A stretch of 64,000 bases of DNA. It comes from Rhodothermus marinus DSM 4252 (GTDB lineage Bacteria; Bacteroidota; Rhodothermia; Rhodothermales; Rhodothermaceae). The DNA is taken from contig NC_013502.1 of assembly GCF_000024845.1 (NCBI RefSeq), forward strand, positions 61,134 to 125,133. Direction: 5' to 3'. The translations under genes were made by a program, and so were the position numbers. Below, one piece after another: positions 8,824-17,793 of the stretch (positions are counted from its first letter, which is position 1; each line of letters starts with the position of its first letter). The notes under the pieces were generated by a model that was given only the letters and a program-made list of their open reading frames with translations, was not told the origin of the DNA and made no database searches.

Positions 8824-9759
8824 ATGAAGCGCTCGGACGTCTATCAGGACGAACGCTACATCGCCATGAACCCATTCGTGGCGCTCCAGCCTCAGGATGT
8901 AGGTGAAACCCGTATCGTCCGTACATGGACCGACACGAATGGCTTCAAGCATGAGTTCATCATAGAAGCTCCCCGTATTGCCGGAGAATACGCCGAACAG
9001 GTCTTTATCGCCCTGCTTTATTTCACCTATCAGCAAAGAGAGAAAGGTCATGACCTCCCATCATGCGTCACCGTCAATCAGAGTGATCTTTTCAACATTA
9101 TGCACTGGCCTTCAACAGGACGCTACTCCAGCCGGCTCAAAGACAGTCTCGACTACTACATGAGCGTCAAAATCACCACGAACACTTATCGACAACGACG
9201 CGAGCTGCGAGTCCTTTCAACCCACGTACTGGCCGGATACGAAATCTACACGCAGGGAAGACGGAAACGCGTCCGCTGGGAATGGGCCCCTGACTTTCTG
9301 GCTCAGATTCAGGAAGGCGACCACCTCTACAGCAACGTCAACGACTACTTCAGCCTGTCGACACCGACCAGTCGGCGGTGCTTCAGACTGCTTCAGGCTC
9401 TGACTATACCCGGCGGAAAACCCTACGTGGCCGATCTGAAGCATTTTGCCGAGATCCGCATGGGAATGGGAAGTACCAGGGTTTTCGCTCACGTTGCCCG
9501 CCGCCTTGAAAACGCCCTGGAAGAGCTTCGCGCAAAGAAGCTCGGCATCGGCTTCATCACAGAAAATCCGGAACGCATCATCCTCGCCCGCTATCCCAAG
9601 GACTCTGCCGAAACGCTGTCGATTTTCGCCGAACTGCCCGATCGCATAAAGAACCAGCTCCCACCGCCACGTCTGCCCGGTCTGGCAGGCCAGTACGAGC
9701 AAAGAGAACAGGTATCCAGGTTGATTCTGGAGATACCGGTGATTCTTAAAGATGGATGA
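8824..9759 (+). CDS. plasmid replication initiator (RPA-like family)
   Basis: The product has 311 residues from the ATG at 8824 (MKRSDVYQDERYIAMNPF). The open frame extends upstream to 8632, but that would read through the iterons, so the later start is preferred. The N-terminal half (INPFVALQ-like start, then EQVFIALLYFTYQQ) and the paired winged-helix pattern resemble replication initiator protein A of broad-host plasmids (RPA family, Pfam PF10134 by my reading). It would bind the iterons at 8335-8702 and recruit host DnaA and helicase. The tight linkage to iterons is the strongest evidence. It differs completely from the second initiator at 23832-24719. Likely autoregulated by iteron binding. 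Confidence 0.85.
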   Translation: MKRSDVYQDERYIAMNPFVALQPQDVGETRIVRTWTDTNGFKHEFIIEAPRIAGEYAEQVFIALLYFTYQQREKGHDLPSCVTVNQSDLFNIMHWPSTGRYSSRLKDSLDYYMSVKITTNTYRQRRELRVLSTHVLAGYEIYTQGRRKRVRWEWAPDFLAQIQEGDHLYSNVNDYFSLSTPTSRRCFRLLQALTIPGGKPYVADLKHFAEIRMGMGSTRVFAHVARRLENALEELRAKKLGIGFITENPERIILARYPKDSAETLSIFAELPDRIKNQLPPPRLPGLAGQYEQREQVSRLILEIPVILKDG

Positions 9760-9949
9760 GCTTTCCCCGATTGAAAAACCCAAGAGTTTCCTGGATGCCC
9801 TATCTGATAGTGTTGGGTTTTATCCACCCCTTCACCTTCCCAACCTCAGAAAAGTCAAACTGCTGCTCTACGGCAGAGACGGTATAGAAAAGACCAAGCT
9901 TCAGCGAACAACCCACACGATACAGGTACTACGCAGCTCCAATGCATGA
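9752..9949 (+). CDS. small protein overlapping the end of the replication initiator gene
   Basis: The product has 65 residues. Its ATG (in GATGGATGAG) overlaps the stop of the initiator gene by 8 bp, which suggests translational coupling. It shows no recognised domain. It may be a small copy-control or accessory protein, or the truncated start of a longer gene, since a TnpB fragment begins right after it at about 9960. Composition is ordinary and no membrane segment is present. Confidence 0.45.
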   Translation: MDELSPIEKPKSFLDALSDSVGFYPPLHLPNLRKVKLLLYGRDGIEKTKLQRTTHTIQVLRSSNA

Positions 9950-9957
9950 TGGTAGTG

Positions 9958-10595
9958 TTTTGAATTCAGAGCGGCGGAAGCCCACGGCTTTAGCCGTGAA
10001 AGGAGCCGCCTTTGGAATCAAATCATCGCAATGATTCAGGCTGGGAAACCTGCAACACGGGATAAATTGCCCCATGCCCGTGACATACCATTGACACCGT
10101 CGCATCATATCCTTCCCACAAACGCTCCCCGCCATGCAGACGCTGACGCTCCGCACACGGCTCGATCCCACGCCCGAGCAAGTCGACGCCCTCCAGGAAA
10201 CCCTCGAGCGCTTCGCGCAGGCGTGCAACCTGACGCTGGAGGTGGCCCGTGCCTGTCGCACCTTCCGCAAGTTCAAACTCCAGCGGCTCGTCTACGGCCA
10301 GCTCCGCGCGCTGGGCCTGTCGGCCAACCTGGCCATTCGGGCCATCGCCCGCGTAGGCCATCGCGCAAAGCACTTCCGCCCCACCTCCTGCGACTACGAC
10401 CAGCGCACGCTCTCGCTGCGCGGCGAACACGTCAGCCTTTCGACCACGCGCGGGCGGCTGCGCATTCCCATGCGGCTGAGCCCATATCATCGCTACTGGC
10501 TTGCTCGGGCGCGCAGCGTGCAGGGTGGGAGGCTGCTTCGCGACCGACGCGGGCGCTGGTATGTCCACCTGATCGTTCGCGTTCCGGGCGACCGG
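9958..10595 (+). mobile_element. 5' part of an IS605-type TnpB element
   Basis: The left end (9968-10133) closely matches that of the complete element at 27325-28660. It holds the hairpin CCCACGGCTTTAGCCGTG, then GGAGCCGCCTT, AATCAAA.CATCGC and ATGATTCAGGC, and the same spacing to the ATG. The tnpB gene stops matching after about residue 155 and the right end is missing, so a deletion removed the 3' half. Confidence 0.85.
10134..10595 (+). pseudogene. tnpB: tnpB, 3'-truncated
   Basis: The frame runs to 10670 (178 residues), but only about the first 155 residues look like TnpB: MQTLTLRTRLDPTPEQVDAL, YGQLRALGLSANLAIRAIAR and a Y-V-H-L-I-V beta strand before the expected first RuvC aspartate. 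The RuvC active site and zinc ribbon are absent, so it cannot be a nuclease. After about 10590 the translation becomes low-complexity and out of family. Close relative of the TnpB at 27496-28662. Confidence 0.85.
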
Positions 10596-10729
10596 GCGGC
10601 CAGGTCGAGGATCACACGGCCGGGTTCCCGGACTACGGCCAGGGCCGCACCTCAGGCATCCAGCCGGTAGCCGGTCAGGAGGACGCCCTTGTATACATAT
10701 GGAAGAGGAACCTTTCGGTGTTGAAGAAC

Positions 10730-10756
10730 TATCGATCGATACATTGATCGATTCGA
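10730..10756. promoter_or_regulatory. inverted repeat upstream of the antitoxin gene, likely operator
   Basis: ATCGATCGAT, a 4-nt gap, then TGATCGATTCG form an inverted repeat that ends just before the ATG at 10762. Phd-type antitoxins normally repress their own operon by binding such palindromes. Confidence 0.55.
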
Positions 10757-10761
10757 AGCCT

Positions 10762-11064
10762 ATGAAACGCATCGTCAGCGCCACGGAGGCCCGCGTTCAT
10801 CTGGGAGCGATCATGCGCGAGATCGTCGAGAAGGGGGAGCACGTCGTGGTGGAGCGGGGAGGGCGACCCTACGTCGTGATGCTCTCCGTGGAGGAATACG
10901 AGCACCTGTGCAAGAAGCCCGATCGTGGCGTGTGGAGAGCGCTCGTCCTGAGGGCCCGTGAGCGGGTACGGGAAGACGTAGGGGATCGCCCGATACCGCC
11001 TCCGGAGGAGATCATCCGTACTTCGAGGGAGGAGCGCGATGCCGGGTTCCTGGATCTGCATTGA
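10762..11064 (+). CDS. Phd/YefM-type antitoxin
   Basis: The product has 100 residues from the ATG at 10762 (MKRIVSATEARVHLGAIMRE). The frame is open back to 10699, but the conserved start motif of the family begins at 10762. The pattern S-A-T-E-A-R-x-x-L, then V-V-V-E-R-G-G-R-P-Y-V-V-M-L-S-V-E-E-Y, is typical of Phd/YefM antitoxins. The C-terminal half would wrap the toxin. The gene overlaps the VapC-like gene by 26 bp, as usual for such operons. A palindrome just upstream fits autorepression. Confidence 0.88.
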   Translation: MKRIVSATEARVHLGAIMREIVEKGEHVVVERGGRPYVVMLSVEEYEHLCKKPDRGVWRALVLRARERVREDVGDRPIPPPEEIIRTSREERDAGFLDLH

Positions 11065-11467
11065 TGCCAGCATCGTCGTGCGCCTGGTGGCGCGTCCCGA
11101 CGACCATGTGGTCCTGGAGCGGTGGGATGCTTGGCTTGCGGAAGGCCGACGCCTAGCGGCTCCGACCTTGCTCTTCTACGAGGTGACGAATGCCCTCCAT
11201 CGGTACCACCGGCATGGCTGGATGAAGGAGGGGACGGTTCGGAGCGCCCTTGAGGCCGCGCTGGCACTCCCCGTGGAACTTCATGGAGACGCTTCGTTGC
11301 ACGAGAGGGCTCTGGAGATGGCCACGGAGCTCGGTCTGGCCGCCGCATACGATGCACATTATCTGGCGCTGGCCGAGCGACTCCGGGCGGAGTTCTGGAC
11401 GGCCGACGGGAAGCTCGTCCGAGCCGTGGGTGCCCGTTTCGATTGGGTTCGCCTGCTCGGGTCATGA
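11039..11467 (+). CDS. vapC: VapC-type PIN-domain toxin
   Basis: The product has 142 residues. PIN-domain signature: CIDASIVVRLV with the first acidic residue, YEVTNALHRYH with the conserved E, AAYDAHYLALAE and FWTADGKLVRAV with the later acidic residues. These place it among VapC ribonucleases that cleave tRNA or rRNA. Full length and without visible damage, it is probably a live toxin controlled by the overlapping antitoxin. Likely role: plasmid maintenance. Confidence 0.9.
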   Translation: MPGSWICIDASIVVRLVARPDDHVVLERWDAWLAEGRRLAAPTLLFYEVTNALHRYHRHGWMKEGTVRSALEAALALPVELHGDASLHERALEMATELGLAAAYDAHYLALAERLRAEFWTADGKLVRAVGARFDWVRLLGS

Positions 11468-11676
11468 CGGCAAAAGGCAGGCGATGACCCGCCCCATCGG
11501 AGGGTGGAACAGGATGGCTACCGGCCGAACGGCCTGTTGACGCCCCGGAGGGGCCTGGAATCGTTTAAGGGGCTGGTCCTGCTGAGCGCACTGGTGTACC
11601 CTGGGTGCTGGCCCCGTTGCTTCTTGTGGGGCGTAGGGAGTGGGTATGGGGGATTCCCATTGCCAGATTGGTTGAA

Positions 11677-13235
11677 TCCCACATTGCGCACCTAACTGGT
11701 GTCCTGACAGCATTTTCCCACACAGGGGCCGAGGAGACGAAGGATCTGGCAATGGACAGCCTCGAGATTGAGCACCTGTTGCTGAACTCCATCCAGGGTG
11801 GGGAGCAGCAAAACATCAATCCCCTCAAACATCTGGAAGATCCGCCGCATCGTAGGACGCTGGGTGGGCTTCCCAAACTGATTGGGGATGCTTTCTCCCC
11901 TTTTCCGCAACACGCTCCGCAGCCTGTGTTCGGCCAGCGCATAGACCGGCAACGCCCATCCCATCACCATCAACAGCGCCATAATCCGCTCCGGCTTCTT
12001 CAAAAACAAGCGATCGGCAACGAACCAGGGGTCTTTGAGAAAGCGGAAACCTCGCTCCGGTCCCATCCCTGCCCTTTGTACGCCCACAGCATCTCCTCCG
12101 TCGGCAGCGCTCGCTCATCCAGTTCGTTCGTCGCCAGGATGAACGTGCCCAACCGCTTCCGGGCGGCCGCGATCGCCTCGGCCTTCGCCACCAGCGCCCC
12201 TTCCAGGCAAACGCCCACCCGGCAGGGCATCGCCCCCGCCGGAGGACGGCCTCGCTCTTCATCGTGCAGCACCGGCCGATAATGCACCTCCACCCGATGA
12301 CAGCGATAGTGCTTTGCTTGCGCCTCGACGGTCGCCTCGGCTTCCTCCTGCGAGGCGAACGCCCGCCGACAGCGCCTTCGCCAGGCGTTCTCAGCCGCTT
12401 GCCGCTCCTTCTCCACGCGCTTGTGGAGCACCGCCTGCTCCCGTTGTTCAGCCTGAGCCGACCAGACCACCAGCCACCGCTGACGCACGCCCCGTAGACC
12501 GTGCCCAACGCCAGGAAGCGATACCCTTCCTGCAAGGCGGGCGGCATCGCCTCCGCGCTCACTGCTTCGATCACTGCTTGCGCCAGCCCAATCCGTTCCG
12601 GCACACGGGTCAGCCATTTCACCCCCGCAGGCGCTGCAGGTGCTCCGCGCTGTCGAGGGCGCTGTCGGCCACCGGGTAGGGCATCTCCCCTTCCCTCATC
12701 TGGGCCGGATACGCCTCCACAATCTGGTGCTTTGTCTAAGAAATGGATGGACCATGAGGAGAGATTGGAGTAAGTACAACGGTGGTGTCCAGGTGCACCA
12801 AGCGATGGGAGATGCCGTACACCCGCAGGGCGTGGGAAGCCACCCGGGCAAAGCTTTCGCTCTGTCCCTACTCGTGCAGCATGTCCAGCGCCCGGCCCAG
12901 ACTGTCGTCATGGAGTATCTCGGCCGTCAGCCCCGGACGCAACAGGCGGTCCAGGGGCTTGTTGGCGAAGAACTCCGGCGTCAGGTAAAGGGGACGGCCG
13001 GTGAAGCCCGGCGCTTTGAGGACCATCGCCTGCACCGCTTCCCCGACGCTGGTTGGCCGGGCCCGAGCAGGCGGTCCTTTTACTCGGCCAGGCCAATCTC
13101 CTGGCAGATACCGGCTACGATGCCCAGGTGATCCAGACGTTGCGTTGCGTATCTCCTGGTCATTGGTATCCTCCTGCTTCTGGAGGATACCACAAAATCT
13201 CATTTCTTGCTTGCCAAAGTGCGGAATGTGGGTTG
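11677..13235 (-). mobile_element. IS1634-family insertion sequence, copy A (decayed)
   Basis: Terminal inverted repeats can be seen: CCCACATTGCGCACCTAACT at the left end (about 11677) and the reverse complement of CCCACATTCCGCAC at the right end (about 13221-13234). Between them lies a transposase pseudogene on the minus strand. A second, 3'-truncated copy is at 14650-15252 in the same orientation. Confidence 0.8.
11693..13165 (-). pseudogene. IS1634-family transposase, multiply frameshifted
   Basis: Pieces in different frames read in order as one transposase. The N-terminus is around 13160-13080 (LGIVAGICQEIGLAE). Next comes the DUF4277-like part around 13070-12880 (VGEAVQAMVL, GRPLYLTPEFFANKPLDRLL, HDDSLGRALDML). 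The central part follows at 12600-12100 (AIAAARKRLGTFILATNELD), and the C-terminal catalytic part is at 12080-11693 (RGFRFLKDPWFVADRLFLKK, QFGKPTQRPTMRRIFQMFEG). At least two frame changes and a stop make it inactive. Confidence 0.85.
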
Positions 13236-13261
13236 TAAGGTCCGTCAAGCATTTTCATGAT

Positions 13262-13657
13262 CACCTCGGGTTCCAAGGGCTCCTGTTTCCTCAAGATACC
13301 TCCGCACCGCTTTCACGAACTCCCGCGCCTCTTCCAGCGTCCTTCAGGCTTCTTCCTCCTCAATATCAAAGCCCGTTGCGTAATCGCCTCGGAGTCTCCT
13401 GTCATAAGCCTCGTTCAACACCTTCCCAAGTCCCCGCCCAAAGATTCCCGGCTTCACAAAATGTTCGCCGAACAAACCGATGATCCCCTTGTGGGAGGAA
13501 GCCCTGAGGCCCCTGGTAAAAAGGGCCGCTTCCGCAGGAAAAACATCGCATAATAGCAGCGTGAGGCACAGGAGTCGTAGTCGCCCACGGTCAAAGCCAC
13601 CTCGGCCGTCTTGAGGAACTTCTCCGCTTTGGCAACCAGATCCATAACTTCCTTCAT
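13262..13657 (-). pseudogene. HEPN-domain protein, broken partner of the MNT nucleotidyltransferase
   Basis: The frame begins with a typical HEPN start (AEKFLKTAEVALTVGDYDSC, then RCYYAMFF). It shifts frame at a T-rich run near 13545 and continues in another frame as AEAALFTRGLRASSHKGIIG, LFGEHFV, GRGLGKVLNEAYDRRLRGDY. A TGA near 13345 interrupts it before LEEAREFVKAVRRYLEE. One frameshift and one nonsense codon therefore destroy a protein of about 130 residues. HEPN proteins paired with MNT proteins act as toxins (RNases) neutralised by adenylylation. The start overlaps the end of the MNT gene by 4 bp. The toxin is dead while the antitoxin frame is intact. Confidence 0.85.
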
Positions 13658-14007
13658 ACCGGCGCTCCTTCCCTTCTCACGTTAAGCAGGAAAGGCGAAT
13701 TGTAGGATTTGTAAAAACTCTCGGGGAGCACAATCACGGAAACCAGCTCGCCTTCCTCGAGGAGGATATCCAAAAGGAGATTGCTCAAACTGCGGCGCAC
13801 CTCATCGGGTCTCAGGGCATCGTCCACCACCACCAGGAGGTCCACATCAGAATCCTCAGTAGCCGTCCCGCGCGTATGGGAGCCATAGAGGATCACCGCC
13901 TTGATCCCGGAACCGTATTGGTCTTCCAGGAACCGCCGGACACGGTGAGCTATGGCGCGGATGCGCTCATCCATCGGGCGCTTCCCAATGGTTTCCCAAA
14001 AGTTCAT
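13654..14007 (-). CDS. MNT-type minimal nucleotidyltransferase (MntA-like antitoxin)
   Basis: The product has 117 residues. It contains the nucleotidyltransferase signature VILYGSHTRGTATEDSDVDL, i.e. G-S-x-x-x-G-x-x-x-x-x-S-D-x-D, with the metal-binding aspartates intact, followed by LLVVVDD. The size fits MNT-domain antitoxins that AMPylate a tyrosine of the HEPN toxin. Met12 (MDERIRAIAHRVRRF) is an alternative start. It is upstream of and overlaps the HEPN gene. With the toxin inactivated it has no obvious remaining partner. Confidence 0.88.
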   Translation of the reverse strand: MNFWETIGKRPMDERIRAIAHRVRRFLEDQYGSGIKAVILYGSHTRGTATEDSDVDLLVVVDDALRPDEVRRSLSNLLLDILLEEGELVSVIVLPESFYKSYNSPFLLNVRREGAPV

Positions 14008-14164
14008 TCAACTCCTCCATGATGCCAAGATCTCCCGCTCTCTTTCGAGGAGCTCGGCCACAATCTCGGTCGGGGAGGGAAGCTTCTCGCCCTCGGGCCG
14101 GTTCGGGTTGCGGGCGATCAGCTATCCAAGACGGAAGTCGTGGGTAGCTGACATCTGGTAAAAG

Positions 14165-14401
14165 TTAATGATTTATAGCGGCTCTCTCGCTCAGAACCAG
14201 ATTCACAACAGGAAGGGCTCTTAGCTCCACTTTCGATAGATCAACAAATTTGCTGGCATCCTCAATTTCAATTCCAATAACACGATTGTGCTCATCAAAG
14301 TCCAGCACAACCCCTGGTGCAATCTCCTCTGACTCAGCACTCACGCCGTCGATCAGTTTGATATACAGCGTGTCGGTCTCCGGGTAGTATTCAAAAACCA
14401 T
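14165..14401 (-). CDS. DUF2283 protein
   Basis: The product has 78 residues from the ATG at 14401 (MVFEYYPETDTLYIKL). The pattern Y-Y-P-E-T-D-T-L-Y-I-K-L, then G-V-V-L-D-F-D-E-x-x-x-V-I-G-I-E-I-E-D-A-S, is the DUF2283 signature. These small beta-rich proteins are usually encoded right after a DUF4258-type gene, as here, and the pair resembles a toxin-antitoxin operon with DUF2283 as presumed antitoxin. That role is inference; no biochemistry is known to me. The downstream end lies close to decayed DNA. Confidence 0.85.
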   Translation of the reverse strand: MVFEYYPETDTLYIKLIDGVSAESEEIAPGVVLDFDEHNRVIGIEIEDASKFVDLSKVELRALPVVNLVLSERAAINH

Positions 14402-14414
14402 CGTTTGCTCTCGA

Positions 14415-14645
14415 TCAAGGCTTAAAGCTGCGATCAAAGAAAGCATTATGAACGGTCTCACCATCCGGTTCCATCACAACCCGCAGATACTTGCCCGCCT
14501 CGGCAATATATCCCCAGTAACGAATGCGCCCGTTGGATTGCACCTCGGTACGAATCGGATTCCTCAAAACGTGCGCAATCCATTCCATCTTGAGATAGGG
14601 CCGACGTACCATAACGCTTTTTCTGAAATAAGCCGTCGTTTTCAT
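14415..14645 (-). CDS. DUF4258-like small protein paired with DUF2283
   Basis: The product has 76 residues. Features are W-I-A-H-V-L-R-N-P-I-R-T-E-V-Q-S-N-G-R-I-R-Y-W-G-Y-I, G-K-Y-L-R-V-V-M-E-P-D-G and V-H-N-A-F-F-D-R. This is the barrel-like pattern of DUF4258/RelE-like small proteins that precede DUF2283 genes. Possible toxin, not shown. The start codon is only a few bases from the end of IS1634 copy B (14650), so the insertion may have removed or replaced its promoter. Confidence 0.65.
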   Translation of the reverse strand: MKTTAYFRKSVMVRRPYLKMEWIAHVLRNPIRTEVQSNGRIRYWGYIAEAGKYLRVVMEPDGETVHNAFFDRSFKP

Positions 14646-14649
14646 TGCA

Positions 14650-15252
14650 ACCTACATTCCGCACCTAACTGGTGTCCTGACAGCATTTTCCCACATAGGG
14701 GCCGAGGAGACGAAGGATCCGGCAATGGACAGCCTTGAGATTGAGCACCTGTTGCTGAACTCCATCCAGGGTGGGGAGCAGCAAAACATCAATCCCCTCA
14801 AACATCTGGAAGATCCGCCGCATCGTAGGACGCTGGGTGGGCTTCCCAAACTGATTGGGGATGCTTTCTCCCCTTTCCCGCAACGCGCTGCGCAATTTGT
14901 GTTCGGCCAGCGCATAGACCAGCAACGCCCATCCCATCACCAGCACCAGCGCCATAATCCGCTCCGGCTTCTTCAAAAACAAGCGATCGGCAACGAACCA
15001 GGGGTCTTTGAGAAAGCGGAAACCTCGCTCCGGCCCCACCCCTTGCCCTTTGTACGCCCACAGCATCTACTCCGCCGACAGCGCTTGCTCATCCAGTTCG
15101 TTTTTCGCCAGGATGAACGTGCCCAACCGCTTCCGAGCGGCCGCGATCGCCTCGGCCTTCGCCACCAGCGCCCCTTCCAGGCGAACGCCACCCGGCAGGG
15201 CGTCGCCCCGCCGGAGGACGACCCCGCCGCCGGTAGTGCAGCACCGGCCGAT
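14650..15252 (-). mobile_element. IS1634-family insertion sequence, copy B, truncated
   Basis: It starts at the terminal repeat ACATTCCGCACCTAACTGG near 14653 and is nearly identical to 11681-12290 of copy A. The match stops at CCGGCCGATAA near 15252, so only the 3' part of the transposase gene remains. It lies in the same orientation as copy A, bracketing 13236-14649. Confidence 0.85.
14665..15252 (-). pseudogene. IS1634-family transposase, C-terminal fragment
   Basis: It carries the C-terminal transposase residues (ERGFRFLKDPWFVADRLFLK, then FGKPTQRPTMRRIFQMFEGI). A stop at about 15067 separates this from the upstream part (AIAAARKRLGTFILAKNELD). The N-terminal half is missing. Inactive. 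Confidence 0.85.
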
Positions 15253-15260
15253 AAAGAAAC

Positions 15261-15289
15261 AGGGCTCCCGGCGCACAACCGGGAGCCCT
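15261..15289 (-). terminator. rho-independent terminator of the chemoreceptor gene
   Basis: A perfect 11-bp stem, AGGGCTCCCGG / CCGGGAGCCCT, with a 7-nt loop, is followed on the minus strand by GTTTCTTTAT. It lies 16 nt past the stop of the leftward chemoreceptor gene. Confidence 0.88.
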
Positions 15290-15304
15290 GCCAGGAGGTG
15301 CGGC

Positions 15305-17215
15305 TCAGGCTACGGAAACGGCTTCATCGGGGCTACGCACCGCTTCGCGCTGCGCCAGTCGAAATCGCCGCACCATTTCATTCAATTCGTCGGTGAGACG
15401 ACTGAGGCCTTCGGCCGCGCGGGCGATCTGCTCGACGCCCCGGGCCGACTCGTGCGACAGGTTGGAGATCATCTCGACACTGCGGCTGATCTGATCGCTC
15501 GTCGCGGACTGTTCCTCGCTGGCCGCGGCGATCTGCGTCACCCGGTCCAGCACACGCTGCGCCCCCTCGAGGATCTGCGTGAGGGCGGCCCCGGTCTGGT
15601 CTGCCAGCGCAATCCCTTCTTCCACCTCCTGGCTGCCACGCTGGATAGCTTTGACCGCCTCGCGGGTCTCGCTCCGAATGCCTTCGATCATTTCGGCAAT
15701 TTCTTTCGTGGCCTGGGCCGTACGCTCGGCCAGCTTGCGCACCTCGTCGGCCACCACGGCAAAGCCGCGGCCATGCTTGCCGGCCCGGGCCGCCTCGATG
15801 GCCGCGTTGAGCGCCAGCAGGTTCGTCTGCTCGGCAATTTCGTTGATGACCTGCACGATCTCACCGATGCGTTCGCTGGAGGCACCGAGCCGCTCGACGG
15901 TTCGGGCCGACTCGCCCACCACCTGCGCAATCTGGCGGATCTTCGCGACCGTCTCCTGCACGACGCGGGCGCCCTCGCGGGCCCGATCGCCGTTGGTACG
16001 GGCCACGTCGGCCGTCTCGCTGGCGCTGCGGGCGTTTTCAACAATGGTGCGCACCATCTCTTCGACGGCCGCCGCTACTTCGTTGGCCTGCGCGGCCTGC
16101 TGCTGCGCCGAGGCCGCCAGCTCCTCGCTGGAAGCGCTGATCTGGGCGGCCGAACTGGACGTCGAGGCGATCGCTTCGGTCACACGCACCAGCATCTGGC
16201 GCATGTTGGCGACGGCGCGGTTGAAGCCTTCATAGAGGCGGCCGATCTCGTCGTTCTTCCGGACTTCCAGATGTACGGTCAGATCACCCGCGGCGAAACG
16301 CTCCATCTGGGTCAGCATATGCTCGACGCTCTCGGCCAGGTAGCGCTGCTGCGCCTGGATTTCGGCCACGGCCTCCCGCACCTTCTGTTCGGCGCCCGCC
16401 TTCTCCTCCTGCAACGCATCGAGCGCCTCGCGCATGGACGCCACCATCTGATTAAAGGCGCGGGCCAGCTTGCCCACTTCGTCTTCTGTGCGGACAGCGA
16501 CCGTCGTCTCCAGATCGCCTTCCGAAATGCGGTACGCGGCCGCCTCCAGCTCCTGAACGGGCCGGACCACCGATCGGCGGATCACCTGGAAGGCCAGCCC
16601 GATCCCCAGCGCCACGGCCAGCAACGCCACCGCCACTTCAATAAACACCATACGCTCTCGCCGCTTCATGCGGGCCAGCCGCTCCGCATTCAACGCCTGC
16701 TCCGCCTCCAGAAAAGCCTGCTGGATCGAAGCGATGCGGTTCTGGAGCGCCTCCTGCTTTTCCTGCTGTGCCACGACCTCGGCGGCCAGTTGACTCATGC
16801 GAAGCCGGCCCGTTTCCACCTCCGGACGACGCGCCAGCAGTGCGTCCATCTCCTGCTTCCACGTCTGCATGGCCGCCGTCAGTTCCTTCAAGCGCGCCTG
16901 CTGCTCCGGGTTGTCCGAGACGGTCTGCTGCAACGCCTCCACCGCCTGTTCAAAATGCCGCCACTGGTTGGCATAAGCTTCGCGAAACCGCTCCTCGCCA
17001 CTCAGCAGATACGCCAGCGCAAAGTCCTCCATTTCGGAGCGATCCAGAGCCAGCGCCCGGGCCTGCTGCATCACCTCGTGTGAATGCAGTACCCAGTCCT
17101 GCGCGGCACGCAATTCACGCAATCCCCGCCAGATCAAAACGGTTACCAGAACCACAAGAACCTGGGGCAGCAGCAACGCCTGCAATACCTTGGTACGAAT
17201 CGAGGCATGCTTCAA
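15305..17215 (-). CDS. methyl-accepting chemotaxis protein
   Basis: The product has 636 residues. There is a membrane segment at about 12-30, then a helical extracytoplasmic domain (about 31-188, four-helix-bundle type), a second membrane segment at about 189-210, and a HAMP domain at about 211-265. A second HAMP-like stretch lies near 310-350 ([20 protein letters not shown]), followed by the long signalling coiled coil. The conserved hairpin tip [20 protein letters not shown] is present. The product would sense an unknown ligand or membrane stress and signal to CheA/CheW, which must be supplied by the host because no che genes are in the window. It has its own strong terminator. A chemoreceptor on an accessory replicon is unusual but not unique. 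A membrane-signal start at 17215 ([20 protein letters not shown]) fits. Confidence 0.95.
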   Translation of the reverse strand: MKHASIRTKVLQALLLPQVLVVLVTVLIWRGLRELRAAQDWVLHSHEVMQQARALALDRSEMEDFALAYLLSGEERFREAYANQWRHFEQAVEALQQTVSDNPEQQARLKELTAAMQTWKQEMDALLARRPEVETGRLRMSQLAAEVVAQQEKQEALQNRIASIQQAFLEAEQALNAERLARMKRRERMVFIEVAVALLAVALGIGLAFQVIRRSVVRPVQELEAAAYRISEGDLETTVAVRTEDEVGKLARAFNQMVASMREALDALQEEKAGAEQKVREAVAEIQAQQRYLAESVEHMLTQMERFAAGDLTVHLEVRKNDEIGRLYEGFNRAVANMRQMLVRVTEAIASTSSSAAQISASSEELAASAQQQAAQANEVAAAVEEMVRTIVENARSASETADVARTNGDRAREGARVVQETVAKIRQIAQVVGESARTVERLGASSERIGEIVQVINEIAEQTNLLALNAAIEAARAGKHGRGFAVVADEVRKLAERTAQATKEIAEMIEGIRSETREAVKAIQRGSQEVEEGIALADQTGAALTQILEGAQRVLDRVTQIAAASEEQSATSDQISRSVEMISNLSHESARGVEQIARAAEGLSRLTDELNEMVRRFRLAQREAVRSPDEAVSVA

Positions 17216-17431
17216 TCCTACATTCCACTGCTCTTAATGCGCTCAAAGCTATGCCATTTGATGCCGGCTGTCCGGGCGAGCTTGTGCGTCGATACTGGCC
17301 GCACCGGGACGATCTCGGACTGGCCTGCGACTACGGCGGCATGGAACTCTAACGTACGCCCCCCCTTGCGTCTTCCGGTCTCTGGCGAATTGACAACTTC
17401 GGTTCTCCGGGCTTTTCAATCCAATTCAGTC
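17216..17431. other. intergenic region upstream of the chemoreceptor gene
   Basis: About 215 bp without a recognisable gene. A short plus-strand frame ending at 17352 (PGELVRRYWPHRDDLGLACD) could be a coding remnant, but nothing supports it further. The chemoreceptor promoter must lie here. Confidence 0.35.
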
Positions 17432-17508
17432 CTTAGTGCTTAGTACTTAGTGCTTAGACCTTAGGCCTTAGGCCTTAGTACTTAGACCTTAGGCCTTAGG
17501 CCTTAGTG
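17432..17508 (+). repeat. centromere-like heptad repeats, block 1 (11 units)
   Basis: Eleven uninterrupted 7-bp direct repeats of the form CTTAGNN, where NN is TG, TA, AC or GC. One helical face is presented every seven bases. The same heptad forms blocks 2 and 3 ahead of the parA operon. Confidence 0.92.
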
Positions 17509-17709
17509 CGCGAAAGTCGTGGTAGGACGTGGTGATGTCTGCTTCTCACCACGGGCGCTGTGTGTGAGTTTCGTTCCGGTCTCGGCGAGGCAAGTCCGCT
17601 TCAGGCCGAAAAAACGTGGAAAGAAGACGGCCTTTTTACGTTTCTTTCCACATTTCCGCCCAACCAATCCTGTCCTTTCCCCAACCGAAGGAAGCAAATC
17701 CTCTTGGTC
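17509..17709. other. non-coding segment between heptad blocks 1 and 2
   Basis: About 200 bp. No gene is recognised. Two near-palindromic stretches are visible (TCGTGGTAGGACGTGGTGA and around ACGTGGAAAGAAGACGG with TTTTACGTTTCTTTCCAC). Confidence 0.35.
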
Positions 17710-17793
17710 CTTAAGCCTTAGGTCTTAGTACTTAGTACTTAGGCCTTAGACCTTAGGCCTAAGTACTTAGTGCTTAGTACTGAGAGCTTAGAC
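17710..17793 (+). repeat. centromere-like heptad repeats, block 2 (12 units)
   Basis: Twelve contiguous 7-bp units. Most are CTTAGNN; three are variants (CTTAAGC, CTAAGTA, CTGAGAG). Same family as blocks 1 and 3. Confidence 0.9.

Noticed and set aside
15008..17083. Very long plus-strand frame (691 codons) opposite the chemoreceptor
   Set aside because: Composition rich in His, Leu, Gly and Arg without motifs; it mirrors the codons of the chemoreceptor gene on the other strand.
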